Below, in pieces: positions 50,895 through 59,280 of a stretch of 64,000 bases of DNA; the first letter of the stretch is position 1, and each line of letters starts with the position of its first letter. The notes under the pieces are model-generated. The model searched no databases, had not been told where the DNA came from, and saw only the letters and a program-made list of their open reading frames with translations. A program made the translations under genes and the position numbers. Source of the DNA: Pseudooceanicola nanhaiensis DSM 18065 (lineage in GTDB: Bacteria; Pseudomonadota; Alphaproteobacteria; Rhodobacterales; Rhodobacteraceae); NCBI RefSeq assembly GCF_000688295.1, contig NZ_JHZF01000019.1:57237-121236 (forward strand). The letters run 5' to 3'.

Positions 50895-51353
50895 ATGACA
50901 AAGCTACAATCACAAGGGCGTGAGCCATTCGAAGCGGTCGACCGGGCTCCCGAGGCGCAGGCCGATGGCTTTGCGACCGTGCGTCAGGCACATGAAAGCG
51001 AGATGGCGGAGGATTACGTCGAACTGATCGCGGAACTGATCGAGACGCGCGGGGAGGCCAGACCGGTCGAGATCGCCGAGCGGCTTGGCGTGAAGCCGCC
51101 GACCGTGACCAAGAACATCTCGCGGCTCAAGGCTGCTGGTCTGGTCCGGCGGGAGCCATACCGCGCGATATTCCTCACCGATGCCGGGCAGGACCTCGCG
51201 GAGATCTGTCGACGCCGCCACAGGGTCGTCGTCGCCTTTCTTCTGAGCCTGGGAATCGACGAAGAGACCGCGGAACGCGATGCGGAAGGGATCGAGCATC
51301 ACGTCAGCGGGACGACATTGGAGGCGTTCGAGCGACGGCTCAATCAGAAATGA
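50895..51353 (+). CDS. mntR: MntR/DtxR family metal-dependent regulator
   Basis: The 152-residue protein has a winged helix (RPVEIAERLGVKPPTVTKNI, SRLKAAGLVRREPYRAIFLT) followed by a dimerisation and metal-binding domain (EICRRRHRVVVAFLLSLGI, EGIEHHVSGTTLEAFERR) with the conserved Glu/His ligands of MntR proteins. It would repress manganese or iron uptake genes when metal is plentiful. The ATG at 50895 has a weak ribosome-binding site. It is divergent from the small exported protein, which is likely its target. Confidence 0.85.
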   Translation: MTKLQSQGREPFEAVDRAPEAQADGFATVRQAHESEMAEDYVELIAELIETRGEARPVEIAERLGVKPPTVTKNISRLKAAGLVRREPYRAIFLTDAGQDLAEICRRRHRVVVAFLLSLGIDEETAERDAEGIEHHVSGTTLEAFERRLNQK

Positions 51354-51447
51354 GCTCGCCTAGATGCACATTCGCGCGATTCTCTATCGGGACCTCGAGC
51401 TATCAGGTCTTCAAGCCGCTGACACGTTTGCGCAATTTCGAAGCTCG

Positions 51448-51615
51448 CTAGCCGAGAACCCGCGACAGCACGATGGTTGCAAACAGGGCGACAAGTCCGA
51501 AGGCGATCGCAGACGCTACCGCATATTGGAGGATATATAGGTGATTCCCCCTCCTCCGTCGTGCCAGATAGCCACCCCAGATCGCGCCTCCGATAGCGCT
51601 CACGATCACAAGCAT
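51448..51615 (-). CDS. Small membrane protein coupled to lnt
   Basis: The 55-residue protein has two hydrophobic segments around a basic loop YLARRRRGNHLY. Its ATG overlaps the lnt stop (ATGA at 51615), so it is translationally coupled and is the last gene of the 11-gene minus-strand operon. A longer in-frame version opens inside lnt at 51693 but is unlikely. No family recognised. Confidence 0.55.
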   Translation of the reverse strand: MLVIVSAIGGAIWGGYLARRRRGNHLYILQYAVASAIAFGLVALFATIVLSRVLG

Positions 51616-53186
51616 CAGGATACCTCCGTTCCAAAATGCCGCGCATCGGGATCTCGTCCGAGCAAACTGGCCAGCCAGCCGAAGACCCAGCACCCAAAAA
51701 CAAGAACCAACAAGGTCCAGTCGCCGAACCGCGCATAGGGCGTTGGAGTACGCGCGCCCGGCAGGCCGGCATCAATGGTGCCTGTTTCCCCGGTATCAAG
51801 ACGCGCGACGACATTTCCATTGGCGTCGATGATCGCGGATATCCCAGTGTTGGCCGCCCGGACCACGGGAAGTCCCTCCTCGACCGCGCGCATCCGCGCG
51901 GAGGCGAGGTGCTGCTCGGGTCCGATGCTGGTTCCGAACCAGGCATCATTTGTGGCGTTGAATATCCAGTCGGGGCGGAAAAGGTCATCGACCACGTGGC
52001 CCGGAAAGATGATCTCGTAACAGATCGCCACCGCGACCAGAGGCGCGCCAGGGATCGCCAGCGTGCGCGGCCCTGGTCCCGGCGTGAAATCGCCCAACCC
52101 TTCGGTCAGCCGCTCGATGGGCAGCCAGCCTTTCAGGGGCACATATTCCCCGAACGGAACAAGATGATGTTTTGCATACCCCGTCAGAACCTCGCCGCTG
52201 CCGTCATAGGCCTGAACCGTGTTGAAATATCTGGTTCCCCCATCGCCCTCCACTCGGTCAGGCGCACCTGTCAGTAGGATCCTGCCGTCTGGCAAAGCTG
52301 CAGATATCCGCGCGCGTGCCGCAGCATCTTCGTCCAGAAAGCCGGGGAAGGCCGTTTCCGGCCAAAGCAGCAAATCGAAACGTCCGGGTTGCGCGGACAA
52401 GCCCAGGTATTTTTCCAAGGTTCGCTGGCGGCTGCCCGGTACCCACTTCTCGACTTGTGGCACATTGCCTTGGACGATGCGCAAAGCAACGTCTGTCGGC
52501 GGCACGTCCTGCCCTGACCGAAGCGCACCGCCAACCCAGAAACCCGCCACAGCAACGGCGAAGAGCACGAGAACAGGCGCGCGTCTCTTTGGCGCCGCCA
52601 CAGTCAACACACCTGGCAATATGCCGATGAAGACCGTGAGAAAGCCCAAACCGTAGCTTCCGACCCAGGCGGCGGGTTGGCGCAGGGCGGCATAGTCGAC
52701 AAGGGCATAAGCGGCAAGGTTCCAGGGAAACCCTGTCAGGACATGACCCCGCAGCCATTCCGTGGCCACCCAGCAGGTTGCAAACAGCAGGCCCGCCGCA
52801 ATGCCGCCGACAGCTCGGCGCTGCATGATGGCGGCAAAAAGCATCGCCGCCATGCCCGGGAAGATGGCAAGTCCGGCGGACAGACCCGCGACCGCCGGAA
52901 TCGCCAGTGCGCCGAAACGTTCGGCATCGACGTAAAAGCTCTCGGCGATCCAGGAAATTCCAATCCCGAATTGGCCCAGTCCGAAAGCCCAACCGACAAG
53001 GAAAGCGCGCGAGGTTGAGATGTTCCGGAGAACGATAAAGAGCACGGAGAAGGCGACAGGGACCGCGATGAGCCAAGAAAACGGCGGAAGAGTCAAAACC
53101 GTCAATCCGCCGGCAGCAAGGGCAAGACCCATGCGCTGGAACAGGTTCAGGTCCTCACTAACGAACTGCGGCAATCCCGGCTTCAT
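51615..53186 (-). CDS. lnt: Apolipoprotein N-acyltransferase Lnt
   Basis: About 523 residues with six to eight N-terminal transmembrane helices and a C-terminal nitrilase domain. The catalytic Glu-Lys-Cys triad is visible as LLWPETAFPGFLD (Glu), the Lys within the central segment and LVAVAICYEIIFPGH (Cys). It adds the third acyl chain to lipoproteins, the last step of maturation. The ATG at 53186 overlaps the end of lspA; the longer frame to 53471 is spurious because it runs through lspA. Its presence beside lspA in a metal operon is unusual. Confidence 0.93.
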   Translation of the reverse strand: MKPGLPQFVSEDLNLFQRMGLALAAGGLTVLTLPPFSWLIAVPVAFSVLFIVLRNISTSRAFLVGWAFGLGQFGIGISWIAESFYVDAERFGALAIPAVAGLSAGLAIFPGMAAMLFAAIMQRRAVGGIAAGLLFATCWVATEWLRGHVLTGFPWNLAAYALVDYAALRQPAAWVGSYGLGFLTVFIGILPGVLTVAAPKRRAPVLVLFAVAVAGFWVGGALRSGQDVPPTDVALRIVQGNVPQVEKWVPGSRQRTLEKYLGLSAQPGRFDLLLWPETAFPGFLDEDAAARARISAALPDGRILLTGAPDRVEGDGGTRYFNTVQAYDGSGEVLTGYAKHHLVPFGEYVPLKGWLPIERLTEGLGDFTPGPGPRTLAIPGAPLVAVAICYEIIFPGHVVDDLFRPDWIFNATNDAWFGTSIGPEQHLASARMRAVEEGLPVVRAANTGISAIIDANGNVVARLDTGETGTIDAGLPGARTPTPYARFGDWTLLVLVFGCWVFGWLASLLGRDPDARHFGTEVS

Positions 53187-53656
53187 GAATCGGTCTGAAG
53201 TCGAGCGCCAACCCACGGCGCAATGAGCAGCAGCATCACGCCGCCAACCACAAAAACATCGGCCATGTTGAAGGCAGGCCAGTGCGCCGTCCCGATGTAG
53301 AAATCGAGGAAATCCGTCACCGCACGATAGCGCAGGCGGTCCAGAATATTGCCGAGTGCACCGCCGATGATCGCACCATAGGCAATGGCCTCGACCCGGC
53401 TGCTGGTACGGACCAGCATGAACGCCAGCCAGACGCAGATGCCAAGCGCCAGTAAGACAAGGCTCCACCACGGCGCGCCGCCGAGAAGCCCGAAGGTCAC
53501 TCCGTCATTGCGCAGGTAGATGAGATTGAAGCCGGGAAAGACCGATACGCCGGAACTAAGAACAGTCGCATTGGACACAACGATTGCCTTCGTTGCCTGA
53601 TCGACAAGAAAGGCGATCAGCGCAGCAAGCAGACCGACGAAGAGGCAAGTTCTCAT
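53183..53656 (-). CDS. lspA: Lipoprotein signal peptidase LspA
   Basis: The 157-residue four-helix membrane protein carries the catalytic aspartate motifs GALGNILDRLRY and FNMADVFVVGG, and LRNDGVTFGLL, typical of signal peptidase II. It removes the lipoprotein signal peptide after Lgt acts. LspA homologues also occur in lead/zinc-resistance operons as PbrC. It lies five bases after the ZIP gene and overlaps lnt by four bases. Confidence 0.94.
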   Translation of the reverse strand: MRTCLFVGLLAALIAFLVDQATKAIVVSNATVLSSGVSVFPGFNLIYLRNDGVTFGLLGGAPWWSLVLLALGICVWLAFMLVRTSSRVEAIAYGAIIGGALGNILDRLRYRAVTDFLDFYIGTAHWPAFNMADVFVVGGVMLLLIAPWVGARLQTDS

Positions 53657-53660
53657 CAGC

Positions 53661-54443
53661 TTATCCCAGCCAGACGTCGAGGAACAACATGATCACAAGA
53701 CCAACGGCGAGGCCGAGCGTCGCCCTGTTCTGATGGCCGGATCGGTGGGTTTCCGGAATGATCTCGTGGCTGATGACGTAGAGCATCGCACCTGCTGCGA
53801 AGGCGAGACCCCAGGGCAGCAGCGGTTGCGAAAGACTGATAATCCCTGCGCCGAGAAGTCCACCGACGGGCTCGACGAGACCGGTCAGAGCGGCGATGCC
53901 CCAGGCGCGAAGCCTGGAATAGCCCTCGCCGAGCAACGAAACCGCCACCGCCAGACCTTCGGGGGCATTCTGTAATCCAATACCGATCGCAAGTGGCAAC
54001 CCGCCCGACAAACCGTCAGCCCCGAACCCGACGCCGACGGCAAGCCCTTCGGGAAAATTGTGGATAGTGATCGCGATGATGAAAAGCCAGACGCGCCGCA
54101 GCGATGCGGCGTCGGGACCTTCCCGCCCCGTCTTGAAATGTTCATGCGGTAGCCGTTCGTTCATCAGAGCGATCGCGCCCATGCCAAGCAGGATCGCAAC
54201 ACATACGATGGCCGCCGGGAGAGCACCGTTGTCGAACTGTCCTTCAGCTGCGTCGAGAGCCGGGATGATCAGCGAGAAGAACGAAGCCGCGAGCATGACA
54301 CCCGCCGCGAAGCCAAGCAGCAGATCGCGCGTGGCCCGGGACGGGATGCGCCCAAAAAGAACGGGGACCGCCCCGACCGCGGTCAGCGATCCGGCGGCCA
54401 GGCTTCCAAGAAAGCCAAGCGCTATGGGGGAGAGGGGTTCCAA
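53661..54443 (-). CDS. ZIP family metal transporter
   Basis: The 260-residue protein has eight hydrophobic segments, with the fourth-helix signature IIAITIHNFPEGLAVGVGFG and fifth-helix LQNAPEGLAVAVSLLGEG that form the metal pathway of ZIP (ZupT-like) transporters, and a His-containing loop ERLPHEHFKTG. ZIP proteins move zinc and related divalent metals toward the cytoplasm. Importing metal within an otherwise export and protection operon is paradoxical and may reflect uptake of a needed metal during stress. It follows DUF411 after 22 bases. Confidence 0.9.
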   Translation of the reverse strand: MEPLSPIALGFLGSLAAGSLTAVGAVPVLFGRIPSRATRDLLLGFAAGVMLAASFFSLIIPALDAAEGQFDNGALPAAIVCVAILLGMGAIALMNERLPHEHFKTGREGPDAASLRRVWLFIIAITIHNFPEGLAVGVGFGADGLSGGLPLAIGIGLQNAPEGLAVAVSLLGEGYSRLRAWGIAALTGLVEPVGGLLGAGIISLSQPLLPWGLAFAAGAMLYVISHEIIPETHRSGHQNRATLGLAVGLVIMLFLDVWLG

Positions 54444-54465
54444 TTGTTAAGGTTCTGCCGCGAGT

Positions 54466-54924
54466 TCAGTCAGGAGCCGAGTAGCTGGTGTAGACCTCGG
54501 TCGATCCGTCTTCGTGGATCAGGAAGACATCGTAAGCCTCCCGGTCGTCCTCCGGTCCCATGCCGGGCGACCCGTAGGGCATTCCCGGCACCGCCAGGCC
54601 TACCGCGTCTGGCCGGTCCTCCAGCAGGCGTTGGATGTCAGCCGCCGGCACGTGGCCCTCGATCACATAGCCGTCGACCAAAGCCGTATGGCAGGAGACC
54701 ATGCGCTGCGGCACGCCATTGTCGAGTTTGAAGCGCACAAGAGATCCTCCGAACATGTCCTCGCCCATCGGCGCGAAGCCATTCTCCTCGAGGTGCTTCA
54801 TCCAGGACAGGCAACAGCCGCAGCCGTTTGTCTTCCGGACGTCGATCTGAATCGCCTCTGCGACGGCCTGCGCCGCAGGAAGCAAGGCAAATGCGATGGC
54901 AAGGGCGGGAGTAAATCGTTTCAT
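54466..54924 (-). CDS. DUF411 family periplasmic metal-binding protein
   Basis: The 152-residue exported protein (signal ending AVAE) has KTNGCGCCLSWMKHLEENG, MVSCHTALVDGYVIEGHVPA and AVGLAVPGMPYGSPGM, the DUF411 signature of three conserved cysteines in CGCC and SCHT and Met-containing loops. The family binds copper or other soft metals in resistance loci. It lies three bases after the M23 peptidase gene, so the two are co-transcribed. Confidence 0.9.
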   Translation of the reverse strand: MKRFTPALAIAFALLPAAQAVAEAIQIDVRKTNGCGCCLSWMKHLEENGFAPMGEDMFGGSLVRFKLDNGVPQRMVSCHTALVDGYVIEGHVPAADIQRLLEDRPDAVGLAVPGMPYGSPGMGPEDDREAYDVFLIHEDGSTEVYTSYSAPD

Positions 54925-54927
54925 GGA

Positions 54928-56301
54928 TCAAAGCCTTTCGGTTGTCGTCTGTGCAAATTCGCTGGCGAGCCTCTCAGCAAGAAGTGAACGCGCCTCACGC
55001 AGTCGCTCAAGCGCGGCCGTGTCGTCCGCTTCACGCTCGGCCGCCTCTGCCAATCGGTCGTCAGAGAGAGGGTCGGTTGGGCGACCGTCCACCAGCACTT
55101 CGTAATGTAGGTTGGGGCCTGTCGCGGTACCCGTCGCACCGACCCGCCCGATCATATCTCCGGCCATCACGCGTTGCCCTTGTGTGAGCCCGTCCGGTAC
55201 GGCGCTCAGATGCGCATAGCGCGTCAGGGTGTCGGAGCCATGAGCGATCTCGACGACCCGGCCATACCCACCGCGTCGGCCGATGAAGCTAACGCGGCCC
55301 GGCGCCGTCGCCTGTACCGGCGTGCCGCGCGCCGCCGCGAAGTCGACTCCTGTGTGCATCCGTACATTGCCGTAGACCGGATGGGTGCGGCGCCCGAACA
55401 CAGAACTCAGCCGTGCACCTTCGACCGGTTGCGCAAACACGCGCAGGACTTCTCCGTCGACATAGATCGTCGCTTGGCCGCTGCCGTCGTTCGGCCAGAC
55501 GATTTCATAGACCGAGCCATCGATATCCAGTGCGGCAAAGGCAAGCTCGGGCTGACCAATCCTCTTGTTCCCGTCTCGGGCCTCGCGCCAAAGGAGGCGC
55601 ATCGTCTCGCCACCCGCAAGATCACGACGGAAATCCACGGTGCCGCCCAGCATCTGCGCCAGGTCCACCGCAAAACGGGCGGGGATGTCTGCCGTGTTCA
55701 GGGCGGCGAAAATCGAGCTCTCGATCACCGCCTCGCCGGCGAAAGTCACCAATTCGGGATCCGGGTCCAACACGCGGGCGGCAAGCTGTTCGCCGAAGAC
55801 CGCCTCTATCCGGACACCGTCTTCGACGGCGAGCTCTACACGACGCGGGTTGTCGTCCGTTGTGGAAACCACCGTAATGATGTGACCCGGACGCAGACGG
55901 CGCAGATCGTATTCCGTGCCAATCGCCAAGGCGATTTCGGCGCGATCCGAAGCATCCAGCCCCGCATCGGAAAGGACCGCATCAAGCGTCTCGCCGGACG
56001 CAATCTCCCGCGACCAGGTGACCAGCGGGGGCTCGATAGATGGCAAGGAGGTATCAGCGGGGGAAACGGTCAGGAGCGGCCGGGGTCTGAACTCGAATGC
56101 GATATCCGCCTGGGCGAGTGTAGGGCGGACCGAATTGGTTTCGGTAATCCGAGGCGGCGCAAGCGGATTGGGAGTCCAGAGGGTCGCTTCAGCAATCGCA
56201 GGGGGCACCGGTTCTTTGGACAGAACGCCAGAGATGGCGATGGCGGTCACCGAAAATGCGCCTGCGACCGCAACGGCCGCCAAGACAGTTCTTATCTTCA
56301 T
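54928..56301 (-). CDS. M23 family peptidoglycan DD-metallopeptidase
   Basis: The 457-residue protein has an N-terminal signal or anchor, an opacity-associated LysM-like region (DYxLRRLRPGHIITVVSTTD around residue 130), and a C-terminal M23 domain with the zinc ligands MHTGVDFAAARGTPV, the middle His of RYAHLSAVPDGL and NLHYEVLVDG. It cuts peptidoglycan peptide cross-links, so it is an envelope-remodelling enzyme matching the L,D-transpeptidases of the island. It overlaps the SCO gene upstream by four bases. Confidence 0.9.
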   Translation of the reverse strand: MKIRTVLAAVAVAGAFSVTAIAISGVLSKEPVPPAIAEATLWTPNPLAPPRITETNSVRPTLAQADIAFEFRPRPLLTVSPADTSLPSIEPPLVTWSREIASGETLDAVLSDAGLDASDRAEIALAIGTEYDLRRLRPGHIITVVSTTDDNPRRVELAVEDGVRIEAVFGEQLAARVLDPDPELVTFAGEAVIESSIFAALNTADIPARFAVDLAQMLGGTVDFRRDLAGGETMRLLWREARDGNKRIGQPELAFAALDIDGSVYEIVWPNDGSGQATIYVDGEVLRVFAQPVEGARLSSVFGRRTHPVYGNVRMHTGVDFAAARGTPVQATAPGRVSFIGRRGGYGRVVEIAHGSDTLTRYAHLSAVPDGLTQGQRVMAGDMIGRVGATGTATGPNLHYEVLVDGRPTDPLSDDRLAEAAEREADDTAALERLREARSLLAERLASEFAQTTTERL

Positions 56302-56924
56302 GTTGCCCCCTCTACGTCTTCTGTCAGTGCGCGCTGGATCTTCGGCACCGCGAATTCTCTTTGCTCGTGATAGTCGATCATGGTGACGAGCTCACCCTCG
56401 GCATCGAACAGGAATACGCTTGCCGTATGGTTCATCGTATAGCCGCCGCCCTCAGTCGGGACGCGCTCAAATGAGGCACGAAACCCTTCTGCAGCGCGGG
56501 CAATTTGGTCTTCCGGCCCCGTCCAGCCACGAATGACCGGATGAAAATAGCCGACATATTCGGCCATGGCCTCGACCGTGTCCCGCTCCGGGTCGACCGT
56601 GATGAAGACCACGTTCATCTCTGATGCTTCGTCGCCCAGTTCCTCAAGCCAGCCGGAAATATCCGATAGGGTCGTCGGGCAGACGTCCGGGCAGTAGGTG
56701 AACCCGAAAAACACCATTGTGGGACGACCGATCAGGTTGCCAGGCCCTACCTCATTTTCCTCGTGGTCGGTCAGCCGGAACTCCATCGCCGATAGGGGCA
56801 GGGGCCGCTGCCCTTTTGGTTCAGGCGCACCGGGCCCGTCCACCCGCCACCAGCCCACGAAGAGCGTCAGGCCAAGAACGCCGGCACCGGCTGCGCCGTA
56901 TAGAAGGAGCTGCCGACGTTGCAT
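56298..56924 (-). CDS. SCO1/SenC family copper-binding thioredoxin-like protein (copy 2)
   Basis: The 208-residue protein has an N-terminal membrane anchor (residues 9-28) and a SCO fold with the copper site FFGFTYCPDVCPTTLSD and the distal His in GGYTMNHTASVFLF. SCO proteins deliver copper to cytochrome oxidase or act in periplasmic redox control. It lies between PCuAC and the M23 peptidase and overlaps both by one to four bases. Confidence 0.93.
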   Translation of the reverse strand: MQRRQLLLYGAAGAGVLGLTLFVGWWRVDGPGAPEPKGQRPLPLSAMEFRLTDHEENEVGPGNLIGRPTMVFFGFTYCPDVCPTTLSDISGWLEELGDEASEMNVVFITVDPERDTVEAMAEYVGYFHPVIRGWTGPEDQIARAAEGFRASFERVPTEGGGYTMNHTASVFLFDAEGELVTMIDYHEQREFAVPKIQRALTEDVEGAT

Positions 56925-57394
56925 CAGCCCTCCGGTCCACGCGCGGCGATTCCGAGGATTGGGACCTCGACCGTCACCTTGCCGCCATCCGAGAAGGTCA
57001 GTGTCAGCGGGAAATTCTCGCCTTCGGTCATCGGCTCTTGCAGCTTCATGAGCATGGCGTGCAACCCGCCCGGCTCCAATGCCACGCTTTGGCCGGGCTC
57101 AATCGTGATCTCGCCTGCAGGCGCCATGGAACTGACGCCATCGGAGTTGGTTTTCGACTCATGGATCTCGGGCATCATTGCCAGCGGTGTCGCAAGTCCG
57201 GTCAGCGTAACGGCGTCTTCACCCGTGTTGCGCACGGTCATATAGGCGGCACCTGGCCTGTTGACGCCGATCGAGGCGCGGGACCACGCATTCTCGACCA
57301 CGACATCCTCCGAACCGGCCAGTGCGGGGGCCGACAGCCCTGCAACCGTCAAAAGCACGGCCAATGCATTGGTATATCTCAACTTCTTCACCAC
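56924..57394 (-). CDS. Periplasmic copper chaperone PCu(A)C
   Basis: About 156 residues with a signal ending ALAG and the PCuAC copper-binding pattern MMPEIHESKTNSDGVSSM followed by GGLHAMLMKLQEPM, giving the H-M-H-M set that binds Cu(I). The start is a GTG at 57394 with AGGAG six bases upstream; the frame reaching 57472 runs into the upstream gene and is not used. It hands copper to SCO-like proteins for oxidase assembly and sits directly before a SCO gene. Confidence 0.92.
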   Translation of the reverse strand: MVKKLRYTNALAVLLTVAGLSAPALAGSEDVVVENAWSRASIGVNRPGAAYMTVRNTGEDAVTLTGLATPLAMMPEIHESKTNSDGVSSMAPAGEITIEPGQSVALEPGGLHAMLMKLQEPMTEGENFPLTLTFSDGGKVTVEVPILGIAARGPEG

Positions 57395-57416
57395 TCGTTT
57401 CTCCTGCCTCCGCAAA

Positions 57417-58076
57417 TCAGCTTTGGCTTGCCGCAACTTCCACTGCCACCAGCCTCTGCAATTCGGCCTCACCGAACGGATCGAGAGGCTTGCCGTTCAC
57501 GAAGAACGTGGGCGTTTGGCGGACCCCGACTGTCTCGACATCGGCGCGGTCCTGGTTGAGCACCGCCACAACACCGGGGGCCAGCATCTGTGTCCGGGCA
57601 GCTTCGACATCCAGACCTCCGCTTGCTGCAATCTCAAGGATCAATCCGGGTGCCGGGGTCCCGTGAGACGCCCATCTGGGCTGCTCTCGCAAGACTGCCT
57701 CGAGCACAGGTTCAAACACGTCCTGCATGCGCGCCGCCTCGAGCACACGGATCGCTTCTACCGACGCCTCGCCGTGAAAAGGCGTATAGCGGCTTACAAC
57801 GCGCACCGCGTCTCCGTGCTCCGCCATGATATCCTCGACGACCGGATAGAAAGCGCGGCATGCCTCGCAGGCCGGGTCGAAGAATTCAACGATGGTTACG
57901 GGCGCATCCTCGGGCCCGAGGATCGGGGAATAGGGTCGGATCAGCGCGTCGGCCATTTCAGGGTCGATGGGATCGGACGCGGCAATCGGGTCGGGGCGGG
58001 TGGCATACCAGGCGGCACCGCCGAAACCGGCGACCCCGAGCGCGAGAACGGACAGGATGAGGCCGCGTCGTTTCAT
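57417..58076 (-). CDS. DsbA-like thiol:disulfide oxidoreductase with CEAC active site
   Basis: About 219 residues: an N-terminal membrane anchor (residues 4-22), then a thioredoxin fold with FFDPACEACRAFYPVVEDI, TPFHGEASVEAIRVLEA and the cis-proline VRQTPTFFVNG. The active site CEAC is unusual for DsbA (CPHC) and is found in DsbA-like proteins encoded next to DsbB. The ATG at 58076 overlaps the dsbB stop (ATGA). It probably oxidises or isomerises copper-site thiols of the SCO and PCuAC proteins. Confidence 0.88.
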   Translation of the reverse strand: MKRRGLILSVLALGVAGFGGAAWYATRPDPIAASDPIDPEMADALIRPYSPILGPEDAPVTIVEFFDPACEACRAFYPVVEDIMAEHGDAVRVVSRYTPFHGEASVEAIRVLEAARMQDVFEPVLEAVLREQPRWASHGTPAPGLILEIAASGGLDVEAARTQMLAPGVVAVLNQDRADVETVGVRQTPTFFVNGKPLDPFGEAELQRLVAVEVAASQS

Positions 58077-58495
58077 TTTTGTGTTTCCTTCAGTGAGAGA
58101 GCCGACAGCAGACCGATCATCGCGAAGGCGACGAGCGCCATCAAAGGAATCGGAATGCCGAAGACCAGTTGATTGTCGTCGGTACAGGATGGGCCGGTCG
58201 CCGTGCAGGGCTGGATACGCTCGGGGATAACGCCGACATAGAGGCCCAAGTGCCAAAGCGCGACGGCGGCACCGCCCAAAGCCAGCGCGATCCCGTAGCG
58301 ACCCACGCGCCGATCCTGCCACCACAGCCCAAGCCCGAGGATGATGGCCAAGGGGAACATGAAGGCACGCTGGAACCAGCAGAGCACGCAAGGTGTCTGC
58401 CCCAGAACCTCGCCGATGAAGAGCACGGCAAGCGACGCGGTGAGCGCGATGATCCAGGCCAGGCCAAGGGCCGTCTCTCCGGAAAGTCGGGTCAT
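58073..58495 (-). CDS. DsbB-like disulfide bond formation protein (copy 2)
   Basis: The 140-residue protein has four transmembrane helices and two cysteine pairs, GQTPCVLCWFQRAFMFP in the first periplasmic loop and IQPCTATGPSCTDDN in the second, as in the DsbI/DsbB group. It partners the DsbA-like protein encoded immediately downstream. It starts five bases after the SCO gene upstream (58501). Confidence 0.9.
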   Translation of the reverse strand: MTRLSGETALGLAWIIALTASLAVLFIGEVLGQTPCVLCWFQRAFMFPLAIILGLGLWWQDRRVGRYGIALALGGAAVALWHLGLYVGVIPERIQPCTATGPSCTDDNQLVFGIPIPLMALVAFAMIGLLSALSLKETQK

Positions 58496-58500
58496 GACGA

Positions 58501-59103
58501 TCAGATCCTCTGTCTCAGATCGGCGAGGATCTCTTCGGCGGGCGTGCCGTAGGGCCAGGAGTCCGCGAAGCCTGCTTGCGTGTCGAAAAGGAAAAGATGC
58601 GACGTGTGACCCATCGTGTATCCGCCCGGCGCAGTCGCCTGCTCGATCCGCTCAAAGAATATCGGAAAGGTTTCGGATGTCGCGGCGATCTGCTCCGGTG
58701 TACCGGTCAGCCCGATGATCCCTGCGTCGAACAGGGGCACATACTCGGCAAGTGCAGTCGGCGTATCCCGCTCCGGATCAATCGTTATGAAAATCGGCTG
58801 AACCATTGCTGCCTCATCGCCCAGGCCCTCCATCACGGCCGCGACTTCGGACAGTGTTGTCGGACAGACGTCGGGGCAATTGGTGAAGCCAAAGAAGACC
58901 AGCATCCAGCGCCCTGCGAAATCTTCGTCCGTTTGGACCATGCCGCGATGATCGGTCAGTTCGAAATCAGCAAGAAACGGTGGTTCACTCTCGGTGCGGG
59001 CAAGATCGGCACGGTAGTCGGACCATAGCAACAGCCAGATGAAAACGAACGCCGCCGCGCCCGCCAACACCCACAATACCTTCTGAAGACCTGAAAGCCT
59101 CAC
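58501..59103 (-). CDS. SCO1/SenC family copper-binding protein (copy 1), first gene of an 11-gene operon
   Basis: The 200-residue protein has an N-terminal anchor (residues 9-28) and a SCO domain with FFGFTNCPDVCPTTLSEV and the distal His in GGYTMGHTSHLFLF. It is the first gene after a MerR-type promoter and is followed without gaps by dsbB, dsbA-like, PCuAC and a second SCO gene. The two SCO proteins share the motif but are clearly different, so they probably act on different partners. Confidence 0.93.
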   Translation of the reverse strand: MRLSGLQKVLWVLAGAAAFVFIWLLLWSDYRADLARTESEPPFLADFELTDHRGMVQTDEDFAGRWMLVFFGFTNCPDVCPTTLSEVAAVMEGLGDEAAMVQPIFITIDPERDTPTALAEYVPLFDAGIIGLTGTPEQIAATSETFPIFFERIEQATAPGGYTMGHTSHLFLFDTQAGFADSWPYGTPAEEILADLRQRI

Positions 59104-59139
59104 GCCGCTCCGCCCGAACCTGATTCTATATTTTGTGTG

Positions 59140-59170
59140 CGTTTACATCCTCTAGCTACTGTAGGTTCAA
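59140..59170 (-). promoter_or_regulatory. MerR-family promoter (second type) of the 11-gene SCO-to-Lnt operon
   Basis: On the minus strand TTGAAC (59170-59165), a 19-base spacer with CTACAGTAGCTAGAGGAT, TAAACG (59145-59140), 37 bases before the first ATG. The site matches that of the Zn-type ATPase and is divergent from the MerR gene. Confidence 0.7.
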
Positions 59171-59247
59171 GCGTGATTGTCATCGATCGGCCAACAATCA
59201 CCGATCTGTGAAACTCGGGTGAAGCTTGTGATGCGCACCGCATAAAG

Positions 59248-59269
59248 CTACACCCACTGTAGGTAATGT
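59248..59269 (+). promoter_or_regulatory. MerR-type box before the second merR gene
   Basis: CTACACCCACTGTAGG (59248-59263) followed by TAATGT (59264-59269), 12 bases before the merR start. No clear -35 is seen at the usual distance. It is consistent with autoregulation by the MerR-type protein. Confidence 0.5.
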
Positions 59270-59280
59270 GGGGAGCGGAA

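Noticed and set aside
51615..53471. Extension of lnt to 53471
   Set aside because: It would overlap most of lspA in another frame; the ATG at 53186 fits the family start.
55174..56370. 398-residue plus-strand frame opposite the M23 peptidase gene
   Set aside because: Antisense shadow of a gene with clear zinc-ligand motifs.
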